Positions 1 to 7,536 of a DNA stretch of 64,000 nucleotides are shown here, piece after piece. The position numbers were made by a program, and so were the translations under genes. The stretch lies in NCBI RefSeq assembly GCF_003234115.2, contig NZ_CP126251.1, positions 620,001-684,000 of the forward strand, in the 5' to 3' direction. Position 1 is the stretch's first letter; each line of letters begins with the position of its first letter. This DNA is from Curtobacterium sp. MCPF17_002. GTDB lineage: Bacteria; Actinomycetota; Actinomycetes; Actinomycetales; Microbacteriaceae. The notes under the pieces are model-generated. The model saw only the letters and a list, made by a program, of their open reading frames with translations, did not search any database and had not been told where the DNA came from.

Positions 1-1
1 G

Positions 2-871
2 TACGTCGTCGGGCGCATCGGCCTGCTCGGCCCGCACGCCCAGTTCGTGATGAGCCGGCTCGCGTTCTTCGTGCTCATGCCCGCCCTGCTCTTCCACACG
101 ATCGCGAGCGCCGACATCGGGTCGCTGCTGTCGCCGATGCTGTGGGTGTCCCTCGTCAGTGCGGTCTCGGTCGCGCTCGGCGCCGCGCTGGTGTTCCGGC
201 TGGTCCTCCGGCGCCCGGTGACGACGACCACGATCGGCGCGCTGGCCTCGAGCTACGTCAACGCGAACAACATCGGGCTGCCGGTCGCCGTGTACGTCCT
301 CGGGCAGGCCACCGCCGTCGTGCCGGTGATCCTCCTGCAGCTCATCGTGCTCGCACCGATCGCCCTCACCGTGCTCGACACCGCGACCTCGGACGGCGGG
401 AGCTGGGGCCGACGCATCTCGGGGCCGTTCCGGAACCCGATCATCATCGCGTCCCTGGTCGGGCTGGTGTTCTCGGCGACGGGGATCGAGCTGCCGACGC
501 CGGTGCTCGAGCCGTTCTCCCTGGTCGGGGCGGCCGCCGTCCCCGTCGTGCTGCTGTCCTTCGGGATGAGCCTGCACGGTGCGACCCCGCTCCGGGACCC
601 GACGATCCGCACGGACGTCATCGTGGCGTCGGCGATCAAGCTCGTGGTGATGCCCGCGGTGGCGTTCGTGTTCGCCCGGTACGTGTTCGGGCTCGGCGAC
701 CAGGACGTGTTCGTGCTCACGACGCTCGGAGCGCTGCCGGCCGCGCAGAACGTCTTCAACTACGCCCAGCGGTACGGGGCGGCGGTGCCGATGGCACGCG
801 ACGTGGTGCTCATCTCGACGATCGGTTCGGTGCCGGTCCTCGTCGCCGTCGCGGCGCTGCTGCACCCGTAG
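2..871 (+). CDS. AEC-family (auxin efflux carrier-like) transporter, 5' end cut by window
   Basis: The reading frame is open from the first codon of the window, so the true start lies upstream. About 289 C-terminal residues remain. They form a series of hydrophobic helices with the loops FRNPIIIASLVGLVFS and GALPAAQNVFNYAQRYG. Both are typical of the AEC/membrane-transport family (PF03547), integral membrane permeases that export organic anions or act in auxin-like efflux. Substrate cannot be read from sequence. The stop is followed at once by a palindromic repeat (897-944) that probably ends the transcript. Confidence 0.85.
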   Translation, partial: YVVGRIGLLGPHAQFVMSRLAFFVLMPALLFHTIASADIGSLLSPMLWVSLVSAVSVALGAALVFRLVLRRPVTTTTIGALASSYVNANNIGLPVAVYVLGQATAVVPVILLQLIVLAPIALTVLDTATSDGGSWGRRISGPFRNPIIIASLVGLVFSATGIELPTPVLEPFSLVGAAAVPVVLLSFGMSLHGATPLRDPTIRTDVIVASAIKLVVMPAVAFVFARYVFGLGDQDVFVLTTLGALPAAQNVFNYAQRYGAAVPMARDVVLISTIGSVPVLVAVAALLHP

Positions 872-896
872 GAGCCGCCAGGCCAGGCCGCGATGC

Positions 897-944
897 GGCG
901 GACGGGAGGCCCGTGGCGGCGCCGCCCCGCGCCTCCCGTCCGCC
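897..944. repeat. Palindromic repeat, family B
   Basis: Perfect 14-bp arms GGCGGACGGGAGGC (897-910) and GCCTCCCGTCCGCC (931-944) flank a GC-rich centre that contains the palindrome GGCGGCGCCGCC. It lies 25 bp after the transporter stop, so it may also work as a terminator hairpin, though no T-run follows. Confidence 0.7.
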
Positions 945-967
945 CTGCGGTCGCGACCACCGCGGAT

Positions 968-1020
968 GGTGAGCAGCAACGGTCGGGTCGCGTCGTGCCA
1001 CCCGACCACTCCTGCTCACC
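968..1020. repeat. Palindromic repeat, family A (copy 1, diverged)
   Basis: GGTGAGCAG...GGTCGGGT and its inverted complement ACCCGACC...CTGCTCACC enclose about 11 bp; the four bases between the two blocks of each arm do not pair. The same element recurs at 19975-20025 and 21832-21894 with near-perfect arms. Confidence 0.75.
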
Positions 1021-1098
1021 GAGGGCATCGGGTGCGCGCGTACCCTGGCGGCACAGCGGCGCGTCCGCGCCGGACACCACGAGGAACGGGAGATCCCG

Positions 1099-1506
1099 AT
1101 GGACACGATGGCGATGATGAAGACGATGTCGACGACCGACATGCCCATGGCGATGGACATGGACGTGATGCAGGACACGATGATGGCGATGAACGCCGCG
1201 TCGATGGCCGCGACCATGTGCTCCGCGAGCGACATGCGCATCGGCGCCGAGATGGCGACCTGCGCCGCGATGTGCTCGAACACGGCCACGATGGCGGACA
1301 CCGGCATGCGCATGATGATGCGGCCGATGGGCATGGACGCCTTGTCGATGCGGACGATGCTCACGGCCTGCGTGGCGATGGGCACGGCCTGTGCCGCGGA
1401 GTGCCGGGCGCACGCCGACATGGACGAGGCCTGCCGCTACTGCGCGATGGCGTGCGACGAGATGGTGGCGAAGTGCGAGGCGATGATGGCCTCGATGACC
1501 GCCTGA
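1099..1506 (+). CDS. Met/Cys-rich four-helix-bundle copper-binding protein (DUF326-like)
   Basis: The 135-residue protein has 34 Met and 10 Cys. The C-terminal half shows the Cys spacing of the four-helix-bundle copper-binding/DUF326 family (related to Csp copper storage proteins): TACVAMGTACAAEC, then EACRYCAMACDEMVAKC. The N-terminal half is mostly Met, Ala, Asp and Thr with MxM and MM clusters. No signal peptide is obvious, so it is probably a cytosolic Cu(I) chelator or store. SD GGGAG lies just upstream, and a TACCCT -10-like hexamer lies near 1040. Family and metal are inferred from Cys spacing. The gene stands alone, with no copper pump beside it. Confidence 0.75.
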   Translation: MDTMAMMKTMSTTDMPMAMDMDVMQDTMMAMNAASMAATMCSASDMRIGAEMATCAAMCSNTATMADTGMRMMMRPMGMDALSMRTMLTACVAMGTACAAECRAHADMDEACRYCAMACDEMVAKCEAMMASMTA

Positions 1507-1509
1507 GGA

Positions 1510-1767
1510 CTACGCGACGCGCGCGGTGGTCTTCCGGCCACCCGCGCTGAGGATCTCTGCCGCCGGGTGGTGGGCGATCGGGTCGCCGACCGACACGAGC
1601 GTGTCCGCGTCGGCCACCCGCAGCTGCGTGACGTCGCCGTCGAGGAACGCGACCACCACGTCGGCGGGCCGTGTTTCGAGGACGATGCCGTCCCGCCAGG
1701 CGCGGGGCGTGGCGTCGGCCATGACGCGCTGGATCGGAAGGATCGTCGACGGGGTCGTGCGGGACAT
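1510..1767 (-). CDS. Small hypothetical protein (85 aa)
   Basis: Unrecognised soluble protein. It contains a beta-rich core (IVLETRPADVVVAFLDGDVTQLRVADADTL) and ends GGRKTTARVA. SD AGGTGA precedes the ATG. It converges with the copper-binding protein gene, the two stops being 3 bp apart. The frame has normal codon use for this genome. No function can be assigned. Confidence 0.6.
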   Translation of the reverse strand: MSRTTPSTILPIQRVMADATPRAWRDGIVLETRPADVVVAFLDGDVTQLRVADADTLVSVGDPIAHHPAAEILSAGGRKTTARVA

Positions 1768-1868
1768 GGCTTCACCTGCTCTCGGAGGGGTTCGGTGCAG
1801 GAAACCTACGTCGGGCGCGACGCCCCCTTCAACGGTGGGCTACACGGGACGTAACAGAGCCGCGTCGG

Positions 1869-2705
1869 CTAGAAGATCATCGGACGGTCGTCGTCGAGCG
1901 AGGTCTCGAGGTCCAGGTCGACCGAGACGGGCACGTGGTCGCTCGGGGCGTCGCCCTTCCGCTCGTCGCGGTGGATGCGCGCGTCGGTGACGATGTCCGA
2001 GAACGCCTGCGACCCCATGATGAAGTCGATGCGCATGCCCTCGTTGCGGGGGAAGCGCAGCGCCTTGTAGTCCCAGTAGGTCCAGCCCTCGGGCACGATC
2101 GGCCGGACCACGTCCTGCAGCCCGCGGGCTTCGAACGCGCGGAACGCGGCACGCTCCGGCTCGCTGACGTGCGTGGCGCCCTCGAACACCCGCATGTCCC
2201 AGACGTCCTGGTCGAGCGGTGCGACGTTCCAGTCGCCCATCAGCGCGAGGGGCTGCTCCGGGTCCGCCGTGAGCCACTCGGAGGTGCGGTCGGCGAGCTG
2301 CGCGAGCCAGTCGAGCTTGTAGACGTAGTGGGGATCGCCGACCTCTCGACCGTTCGGCACGTAGAGGCTCCACAGCCGGACACCGTCGACGGTGACGCCG
2401 ATCGCGCGGGCCTCGGTCGGGACGTCGGGGCCTTCGTGCCCCTTGAGGAAGCCGGGCTGGCCGGGGAAGTCGCGGGTGACGTCCTCCATCGGCAGGCGGC
2501 TCGCGAACGCGACGCCGTTCCACTGGTTGAGGCCGTACGCCTCGACCTGGTAGCCGGCCGCCTCGAACGCCTCGACCGGGAACTGCTCCGGCTTGCACTT
2601 GATCTCCTGCATGCCGAGGACGTCGACGTCCTCGCGCACCAGCCAGTCGACGACCCGACCCACTCGGGTGCGGACGGAGTTCACGTTCCAGGTCGCCACG
2701 CGCAT
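1869..2705 (-). CDS. xthA: Exodeoxyribonuclease III
   Basis: A 278-aa member of the exonuclease III/AP endonuclease family for base-excision repair. Landmarks in order are WNVNS (6-10), MQEIK with the metal-binding Glu (32-36), the GDWNVAP catalytic Asp/Asn block, DFIMGS, and SDHVPV near the C terminus with the terminal His. The start chosen is the ATG of MRVATWNVNS, because the family begins there; the frame remains open 126 codons upstream, but that stretch has no homology-like character and runs into the divergent gene. It is transcribed away from the Asp23 operon. Confidence 0.93.
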   Translation of the reverse strand: MRVATWNVNSVRTRVGRVVDWLVREDVDVLGMQEIKCKPEQFPVEAFEAAGYQVEAYGLNQWNGVAFASRLPMEDVTRDFPGQPGFLKGHEGPDVPTEARAIGVTVDGVRLWSLYVPNGREVGDPHYVYKLDWLAQLADRTSEWLTADPEQPLALMGDWNVAPLDQDVWDMRVFEGATHVSEPERAAFRAFEARGLQDVVRPIVPEGWTYWDYKALRFPRNEGMRIDFIMGSQAFSDIVTDARIHRDERKGDAPSDHVPVSVDLDLETSLDDDRPMIF

Positions 2706-2907
2706 GGGATCGAACCTACCGGGGACCACCGGCAGCCGGGTGCAGCCGGGGTGCGGCGCCGCGTGCCGCGGGGCGTGCCGCAGCACGTGGTGGGTCGTCG
2801 TGCGGTCTGCCGTGTTGCAGTGCAGCGTGCCGCGTCCGGCTCTCGGGCGTGGCACGGCACGATGGTGTTCGCTGGGGGTCCAGCAAGCGACGCAACCGGA
2901 GGCACTG

Positions 2908-3369
2908 ATGGCATCGACGACGAACCGCGTCGACGGGACCGCGACGACGGGCACGACGGCGACGGGCACCACGACGACGCAGGTGACCACCAACGGCAGG
3001 ACGATCATCGACGACACCGTCGTCGCGAAGGTCGCCGGCATCGCCGCGCGGGACGTCCCCGGGGTCTTCGCGCTCGGCGGCAACGCCGCTCGGGCCTTCG
3101 GTGCGATCCGCGACGCGATCGGCTCGAGCGCGCTCGGCCAGGGCGTCCGCGTCGAGGTCGGCGAGACCCAGGTCGCGGTCGACCTGACGATCGTCGTCGA
3201 CTACCCGACCCCGATGATGGACGTCGCGACCGCCGTCCGCGCGGCCGTCACGAGCGCCGTCACGGAGCTCGTCGGCCTCGAGGTCACCGAGGTCAACATC
3301 GCCATCAACGACGTCAACATCCCGGCACTCAACGGTGTCGAGGTCGATGCCGAGGGTCGCGTCCGGTGA
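2908..3369 (+). CDS. Asp23/Gls24 family envelope stress protein
   Basis: A 153-aa protein with a Thr-rich leader followed by a clear Asp23 domain: IDDTVVAKVAGIAARDVPGV, a central VEVGETQVAVDLTIVVDY strand pair, and VNIAINDVNIP. In Gram-positives such proteins assemble at the membrane through a small anchor protein and respond to cell-wall or alkaline stress. SD GGAGG (2899-2903) precedes ATG 2908. It is the first gene of a five-gene string with 4-bp overlaps. Confidence 0.88.
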   Translation: MASTTNRVDGTATTGTTATGTTTTQVTTNGRTIIDDTVVAKVAGIAARDVPGVFALGGNAARAFGAIRDAIGSSALGQGVRVEVGETQVAVDLTIVVDYPTPMMDVATAVRAAVTSAVTELVGLEVTEVNIAINDVNIPALNGVEVDAEGRVR

Positions 3370-3557
3370 ACGCCACCGTCGTCGGTATGGGCGTCGGCGC
3401 GCTCCTCGCGATCGTCGCCGTCACGCTCGGCTTCTGGGCGTTCGTCGTCGTCGCCGTGTTCATGCTCGTCGGCGGACTCGTCGCCCGCATCGTCTCGGGC
3501 GACATCGACTTCCGTCGTCTGCTCGACGTGCTGCGCGGACGCCGGAGCTCGTCGTGA
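3366..3557 (+). CDS. Small membrane protein of the Asp23 operon (DUF2273-like)
   Basis: A 63-aa protein with two hydrophobic helices (about residues 5-20 and 22-42) followed by a basic tail. It starts at GTG in a GTGA overlap with the preceding Asp23 gene and ends in a second GTGA overlap. Small two-helix proteins of this kind (DUF2273) travel with Asp23 and AmaP in many Gram-positives, so a membrane-anchoring role is inferred. Confidence 0.75.
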   Translation: MNATVVGMGVGALLAIVAVTLGFWAFVVVAVFMLVGGLVARIVSGDIDFRRLLDVLRGRRSSS

Positions 3558-3967
3558 TCCCAGCCGCCACGGGGCGGCCCGCGGGGGCACCGGTCGGCAC
3601 GCGGTCGCCCGACGGGGCTCCGTCGTCTGCGCCCCGGCAGGTGGCCGGGTACGACCGCGTCGGGTCGGCGGCGCTCGTGCACACGGCACAGGCCGTCGCG
3701 TCCGAAGCGCTGCGCGTGCCGTTCCGGGAGGCCCGTGCCCGGGTATCCGACGACGGTCACGGCGCGCTCGCGGTCGAGATCACGGCCCCGCTCGCCGTCC
3801 CCGTGCTGGGGAGCCACGCGGTCCCCGACGAACCCGTCGTCACGACGGCGCACCGCGCCCGCGCCGTGATCGCCGAGCGGCTCCGGAGCATCACCGGCCG
3901 ACAGGTCGAACGGGTGACCGTGACGTTCTCGTCGTCCATCGTGGACACCCCGCGGAGGGTCCGGTGA
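3554..3967 (+). CDS. Asp23-related accessory protein
   Basis: A 137-aa soluble protein starting at GTG (GTGA overlap). Residues 35 on resemble a diverged Asp23 domain: HTAQAVASEALRVPFREARARV, then a conserved strand and RARAVIAERLRSITGRQVERVTVTFSSS. The N-terminal 30 residues are Pro/Ala/Gly-rich and look disordered. A partner role with the first Asp23 protein is inferred from the operon. Confidence 0.65.
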   Translation: MIPAATGRPAGAPVGTRSPDGAPSSAPRQVAGYDRVGSAALVHTAQAVASEALRVPFREARARVSDDGHGALAVEITAPLAVPVLGSHAVPDEPVVTTAHRARAVIAERLRSITGRQVERVTVTFSSSIVDTPRRVR

Positions 3968-4641
3968 CCCTCGGGCAGGACGTGACGGCCGGGTCGCCGT
4001 CGCCGTCCTCATCGGCCATGCCACCGTCCGCCTCACCTTCCCCCTCCTCGTCGCCCGGCCGCACGCACGACCGCGTCTACCGCCGCATCGTCCGCCGTGA
4101 GACGAGTGCCTCCCGCTCCGGCGCCGTCGTGGTCGCGATGCTGGTCCTGCTCCTCATCGCCGCGGCGGCCGTGTTCGCCGCGGCCCTCGTGCTGCTCGAC
4201 CAGCGCGTCCTGGGGATCGACCCGCGCGACGTCGTGGACCGTGCCGTCCGGGCGCCGCGCGGCCTCGACACGACGATCACGGTCGGCATCGCAGCGATCG
4301 TGGCGTTCCTCGGCCTGGTGTTCCTCGCGCAGGGGCTCCTGCCGCAGCGTCGCCCGCGGCACGCGATGTCGTCCGACCGCCTCGCCGTGGTCGTCGACGA
4401 CGAGGTGCTCGCCTCCGCAGCGGCCCGTGCTGCCCGGTCCGTGACCCGGCTCGGTCCCGACGCCGCCGTCGGGACCGTCGGCCGTCGCACCGTCGACGTC
4501 GTGCTCCGCCCCGCCGCGGGCGTCGACGTCCCCGCGGTTGCCGCGACCGAGGCCGTCGACGCCGAGTTCGCCGCGATCGACACCGAACCGCCGATCACCG
4601 CACACGTGCGGGTGCAGCCGACCGGACGGGTGGACGGATGA
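3964..4641 (+). CDS. DUF6286-like membrane protein of the Asp23 operon
   Basis: 225 aa, GTG start overlapping the upstream stop. A Ser/Pro-rich N terminus (to about 33) leads to two membrane helices (about 53-78 and 104-124), then a cytosolic Asp23/DUF6286-like domain (SDRLAVVVDDEVLASAAARAARSV). The topology fits a membrane anchor for the soluble Asp23 proteins. The name rests on similarity from memory. Confidence 0.7.
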   Translation: MTLGQDVTAGSPSPSSSAMPPSASPSPSSSPGRTHDRVYRRIVRRETSASRSGAVVVAMLVLLLIAAAAVFAAALVLLDQRVLGIDPRDVVDRAVRAPRGLDTTITVGIAAIVAFLGLVFLAQGLLPQRRPRHAMSSDRLAVVVDDEVLASAAARAARSVTRLGPDAAVGTVGRRTVDVVLRPAAGVDVPAVAATEAVDAEFAAIDTEPPITAHVRVQPTGRVDG

Positions 4642-5231
4642 ACGCCACGAACCGCGGGCTGGGACGGACGGCGCTCGTGGTCGTCGGTCTGGTGCTCCTC
4701 GTCGCCGGTGTCGCGACGATCCTGGTGCAGACGGTGCCGTGGGCCGCATCGACCTGGCACGACTGGGGCCGTTCCCTGGGCGACCTCGGTGCCGGTGCGC
4801 CCCGAGATGCGTCGGTCACCGCGTGGACCTGGGTCCTCGGCGGCGGAGTGGTGCTCGGGATCCTGGCGCTCGTGGTGCTGACGACGCTCGGTGGTGGTCG
4901 GGTCGGGACCGTGGTCGAGGACGACGGATCCGCCGGAGGCGTCGCCGGGCTCGTCCGGATCGACGCGGCCGCCGTGCAGCACGCGCTGTCGTCCGCGATC
5001 GGCGCGATGCCGCAGGTCGGGTCCCTCGCGGTGGACGTCTACCGGGTCCGGGGCGGTCGCGCCGTCCGGATCCGTGTCCGGCCTCGCCGCGGCGCCTCTC
5101 CGCGCGAGATCACGACCGGGGTCGAGGGCGTCGTCGCGGACCTCGACGCACTGCTCGGCGACCGCCTGCCGGTGCTGCTCGAGATCGCCCGCGGTGGATC
5201 GGGCTCCGGCCGCACCGACCGGGTGCACTGA
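4638..5231 (+). CDS. Alkaline-shock membrane anchor-like protein (AmaP-like)
   Basis: 197 aa with two transmembrane segments (about 11-31 and 63-83) and a C-terminal Asp23-like domain (VRIDAAAVQHALSSAIGAMPQVGSLAVDVYRV). That layout matches AmaP, the anchor of Asp23 in staphylococci and streptococci. It begins with an ATGA overlap and closes the five-gene Asp23 operon. The next gene follows after 7 bp and may be co-transcribed. Confidence 0.72.
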   Translation: MNATNRGLGRTALVVVGLVLLVAGVATILVQTVPWAASTWHDWGRSLGDLGAGAPRDASVTAWTWVLGGGVVLGILALVVLTTLGGGRVGTVVEDDGSAGGVAGLVRIDAAAVQHALSSAIGAMPQVGSLAVDVYRVRGGRAVRIRVRPRRGASPREITTGVEGVVADLDALLGDRLPVLLEIARGGSGSGRTDRVH

Positions 5232-5238
5232 GGCCGGC

Positions 5239-6051
5239 GTGCGGCGGTCCGTCGACGGTCTGTCCCGGGCACGGGGTCACGTCGGCGTGCCGCGCGTCGT
5301 GACCGAGGTCGCGCGGGGTCGGCCGGTGCAGGCGGTGTGGGTCAACGAGATCGGCGGACGGACCTTCCGCATCAGCGAGCACGGGAGCGCCGAGGACGGG
5401 CACGCCGAGGAGTACGTGAAGGTCCTGCCGCACGCCTACGCCCCCTGGGTCGTCGGCGAGGCGGCGCGGTTGACCTGGGCCTCCCGGTACGCGAAGGTCC
5501 CGGAGCTGCTCGACCACGGCGTCGACGACGAGGGCGCCTGGCTGCGGACCCGTGCACTGCCGGGGTGGAGCGCCGTGGACCCGCGGTGGCACGACGAACC
5601 GCGGACGGCCGTCGTCGCGGCGGGGGAGGGCCTCCGCGCGCTGCACGAGGCGCTGCCGGTGCTCGACTGCCCGTTCGAGTGGTCGACGGCACAGCGGAGC
5701 GGCCGCGCGCGTGCCGCCGGCGCCGATCCGGAGCCGATCGGGCCGGAGCCGCCCACCGACCGCGTGGTGGTCTGCCACGGCGACCCCTGCACGCCCAACA
5801 CCCTCATCGGCGCGGACGGCCGTTGGGCGGGGCACGTCGACCTCGACGCTCTCGGCATCGCGGACCGCTGGGCGGACCTGGGTGTGGCGACGATGGCGCT
5901 CGGCTGGAACTACGGGCCCGGGTGGGACCAGCTCTTCCACGAGGCGTACGGGGTGCCGATCGACGAGGAGCGCACCGCGTGGTACCGGGCGCTGTGGAAC
6001 CTGGACGACGACGGCGTCGAGACCGCCGGGCCCGAGCGCCGTCCGGCCTGA
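5239..6051 (+). CDS. Aminoglycoside phosphotransferase-family (APH(3')-like) kinase
   Basis: 270 aa from GTG 5239. It has the kinase-fold landmarks of small-molecule phosphotransferases: Lys61 in EEYVKVLP, the catalytic loop HGDPCTPN (180-187), and the metal-binding DLD (201-203) followed by GIADRWADLG, closest to the kanamycin-kinase APH(3') type. Whether the substrate is an antibiotic cannot be told. The last codons (ERRPA) are the first unit of a 16-bp tandem repeat that continues after the stop. Confidence 0.78.
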   Translation: MRRSVDGLSRARGHVGVPRVVTEVARGRPVQAVWVNEIGGRTFRISEHGSAEDGHAEEYVKVLPHAYAPWVVGEAARLTWASRYAKVPELLDHGVDDEGAWLRTRALPGWSAVDPRWHDEPRTAVVAAGEGLRALHEALPVLDCPFEWSTAQRSGRARAAGADPEPIGPEPPTDRVVVCHGDPCTPNTLIGADGRWAGHVDLDALGIADRWADLGVATMALGWNYGPGWDQLFHEAYGVPIDEERTAWYRALWNLDDDGVETAGPERRPA

Positions 6052-6113
6052 GCGCCGTCCGGCCTGAGCACAGTCCGGCCTGAGCGCAGTCCGGCCTGCG
6101 CGCCGTCTGGTCT
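6034..6113. repeat. 16-bp tandem repeat, five units, spanning a stop codon
   Basis: Units resemble GAGCGCCGTCCGGCCT, with periods starting at 6034, 6050, 6066, 6082 and 6098. The first is inside the phosphotransferase frame, and the stop TGA forms at its junction with the second. The array ends 2 bp into the convergent peptidase gene. Confidence 0.85.
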
Positions 6114-7452
6114 AGAAGCCGACGCCCCGCGCCTGCATGAACGGGATCGGATCGATGGTCGCGCCGCCCAGGTGGACCTCGAAGTGGGTGTGGCAGCCGG
6201 TCGATGCCCCGGTGGAGCCGACGAGGGCGATGAGCTGCCCGGCCGAGACCTGCTGCCCGGAGGCGACGCGGTAGCCACCGTTCACGATGTGCCCGTACGC
6301 GGTCTGCACGCCGCCGGCGTGGCTGATGCGCACGTAGTTGCCGTACCCGCCGTACCAGCCGGCGTAGTCGACGGTGCCCGCGGCCGCCGCGACGATCGGC
6401 GTGTAACAGCCGCTCGCCAGGTCGGCGCCGTCGTGCTTCGTCACCGCGCCGGTGATCGGGTGCACCCGGTACCCGTACGGGCTGATGACGTACCCGCTGG
6501 CCGGACGGACCCAGCCGGTCCCGCTGCCGGAGCCCGCGGAGCCACCGGCGCCCGAGCCACTGCTGCCGGAACCCCCGCCGCCACCGCTGTTCGCCGCGGC
6601 CGCGGCCGCCGCCGCGGCACGTGCTGCCGCCTCGCGCGCGGCCTTCGCCTCGGCTGCCTTGCGGACCTTCTCGCCCTGGGCGAACTCGGCCTCGGTGCGC
6701 ACCCGACCGGACGTCAGGGTCGCGAGCTGGGCGTCGAGTCGTGCCTTGTTGGCCTGCTGCTCGTCGTAGGCGGTCTGCACCTTGTCGGCGGCTGCCTGGG
6801 ACGCCTGCATGCGTCGTTCGGCCTCGGCCGCGAGCTCGTCGAGGGCGTCGGCGGCGCGGTCGGCCTGCGCGGTGAGCGAGCGGGCGACGGCGGCGTCGGC
6901 GGTGGCGGCGGACTCGACCCGCTCGGCCTGCTCGGACAGCTTGCTGAGGGCGCCGAGGTTGTAGAGGAGGTCCTTCGCGTCCTCGCCGCCGGTGATCACG
7001 GACGCGGTGACGTCGGCACCGCCCGAGCGTGCCATCTGCGCCGCGAACTGCCCGGCCTGCGCGGCGCTCTGCTCGGCGATCTCGGTGTGTTCCTCGGCGT
7101 CGGCGCGGAGTCGCTGTTCCTTCTCGGCGGCGTCCTGCGCGTCGCTCTGCGCCTCGAAGAACTCGGTGCCGAGCCGCTTCGCCTCGGCCTCGGCCGCCTT
7201 GAGGTCGTCCGCCAGCCCGGCGACGATGTCCTTGATCGCGGTGATCTGGCCCTGCTTCGCGGACTCCTGCCCACGGGCGGCCATCACCTCGTCCCACGAG
7301 GGGTACTTCGCCGCACTGGCCGAGGGCGCGTCGAGCACGACGGTGCCGACGAGGCCCGCGAGCGCGAGGGCGGTCGCGGCGAGTCGGAGGCGCACGGTCG
7401 CGCGGGTGGCGCGGTGGCTGGAGGGGCGAGGCACGGGGACGAGCCTATACAT
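6112..7452 (-). CDS. Secreted M23-family (LytM) peptidoglycan endopeptidase with coiled-coil region
   Basis: 446 aa. A basic N terminus and hydrophobic segment ending SASAA form a signal peptide. Residues about 50-280 are a long Ala/Glu/Arg-rich coiled coil, as in EnvC/NlpD-like and RipA-type hydrolases. A Gly/Ser-rich linker then leads to a C-terminal M23 domain with zinc ligands in TKHDGADLASG and GCHTHFEVHLGG. It probably acts on cell-wall cross-bridges during division or remodelling. The ATG at 7452 is the first usable; a later start would cut the signal peptide. Confidence 0.88.
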   Translation of the reverse strand: MYRLVPVPRPSSHRATRATVRLRLAATALALAGLVGTVVLDAPSASAAKYPSWDEVMAARGQESAKQGQITAIKDIVAGLADDLKAAEAEAKRLGTEFFEAQSDAQDAAEKEQRLRADAEEHTEIAEQSAAQAGQFAAQMARSGGADVTASVITGGEDAKDLLYNLGALSKLSEQAERVESAATADAAVARSLTAQADRAADALDELAAEAERRMQASQAAADKVQTAYDEQQANKARLDAQLATLTSGRVRTEAEFAQGEKVRKAAEAKAAREAAARAAAAAAAAANSGGGGGSGSSGSGAGGSAGSGSGTGWVRPASGYVISPYGYRVHPITGAVTKHDGADLASGCYTPIVAAAAGTVDYAGWYGGYGNYVRISHAGGVQTAYGHIVNGGYRVASGQQVSAGQLIALVGSTGASTGCHTHFEVHLGGATIDPIPFMQARGVGF

Positions 7453-7536
7453 CCGTACAGAGAAGACCAGCCGACGCCGCGCCGCTGTGGAGAACTCGCA
7501 CTGTGGAGAGCTCGCACTGTGGAGAACCCGCCGGGC

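Noticed and set aside
810..1421. A hydrophobic ~203-aa frame antisense to the Met-rich copper protein
   Set aside because: ATG codons of the Met-rich protein read as CAT/Ile-rich hydrophobic residues in reverse. No SD, and the + strand frame has Cys spacing of a known family.
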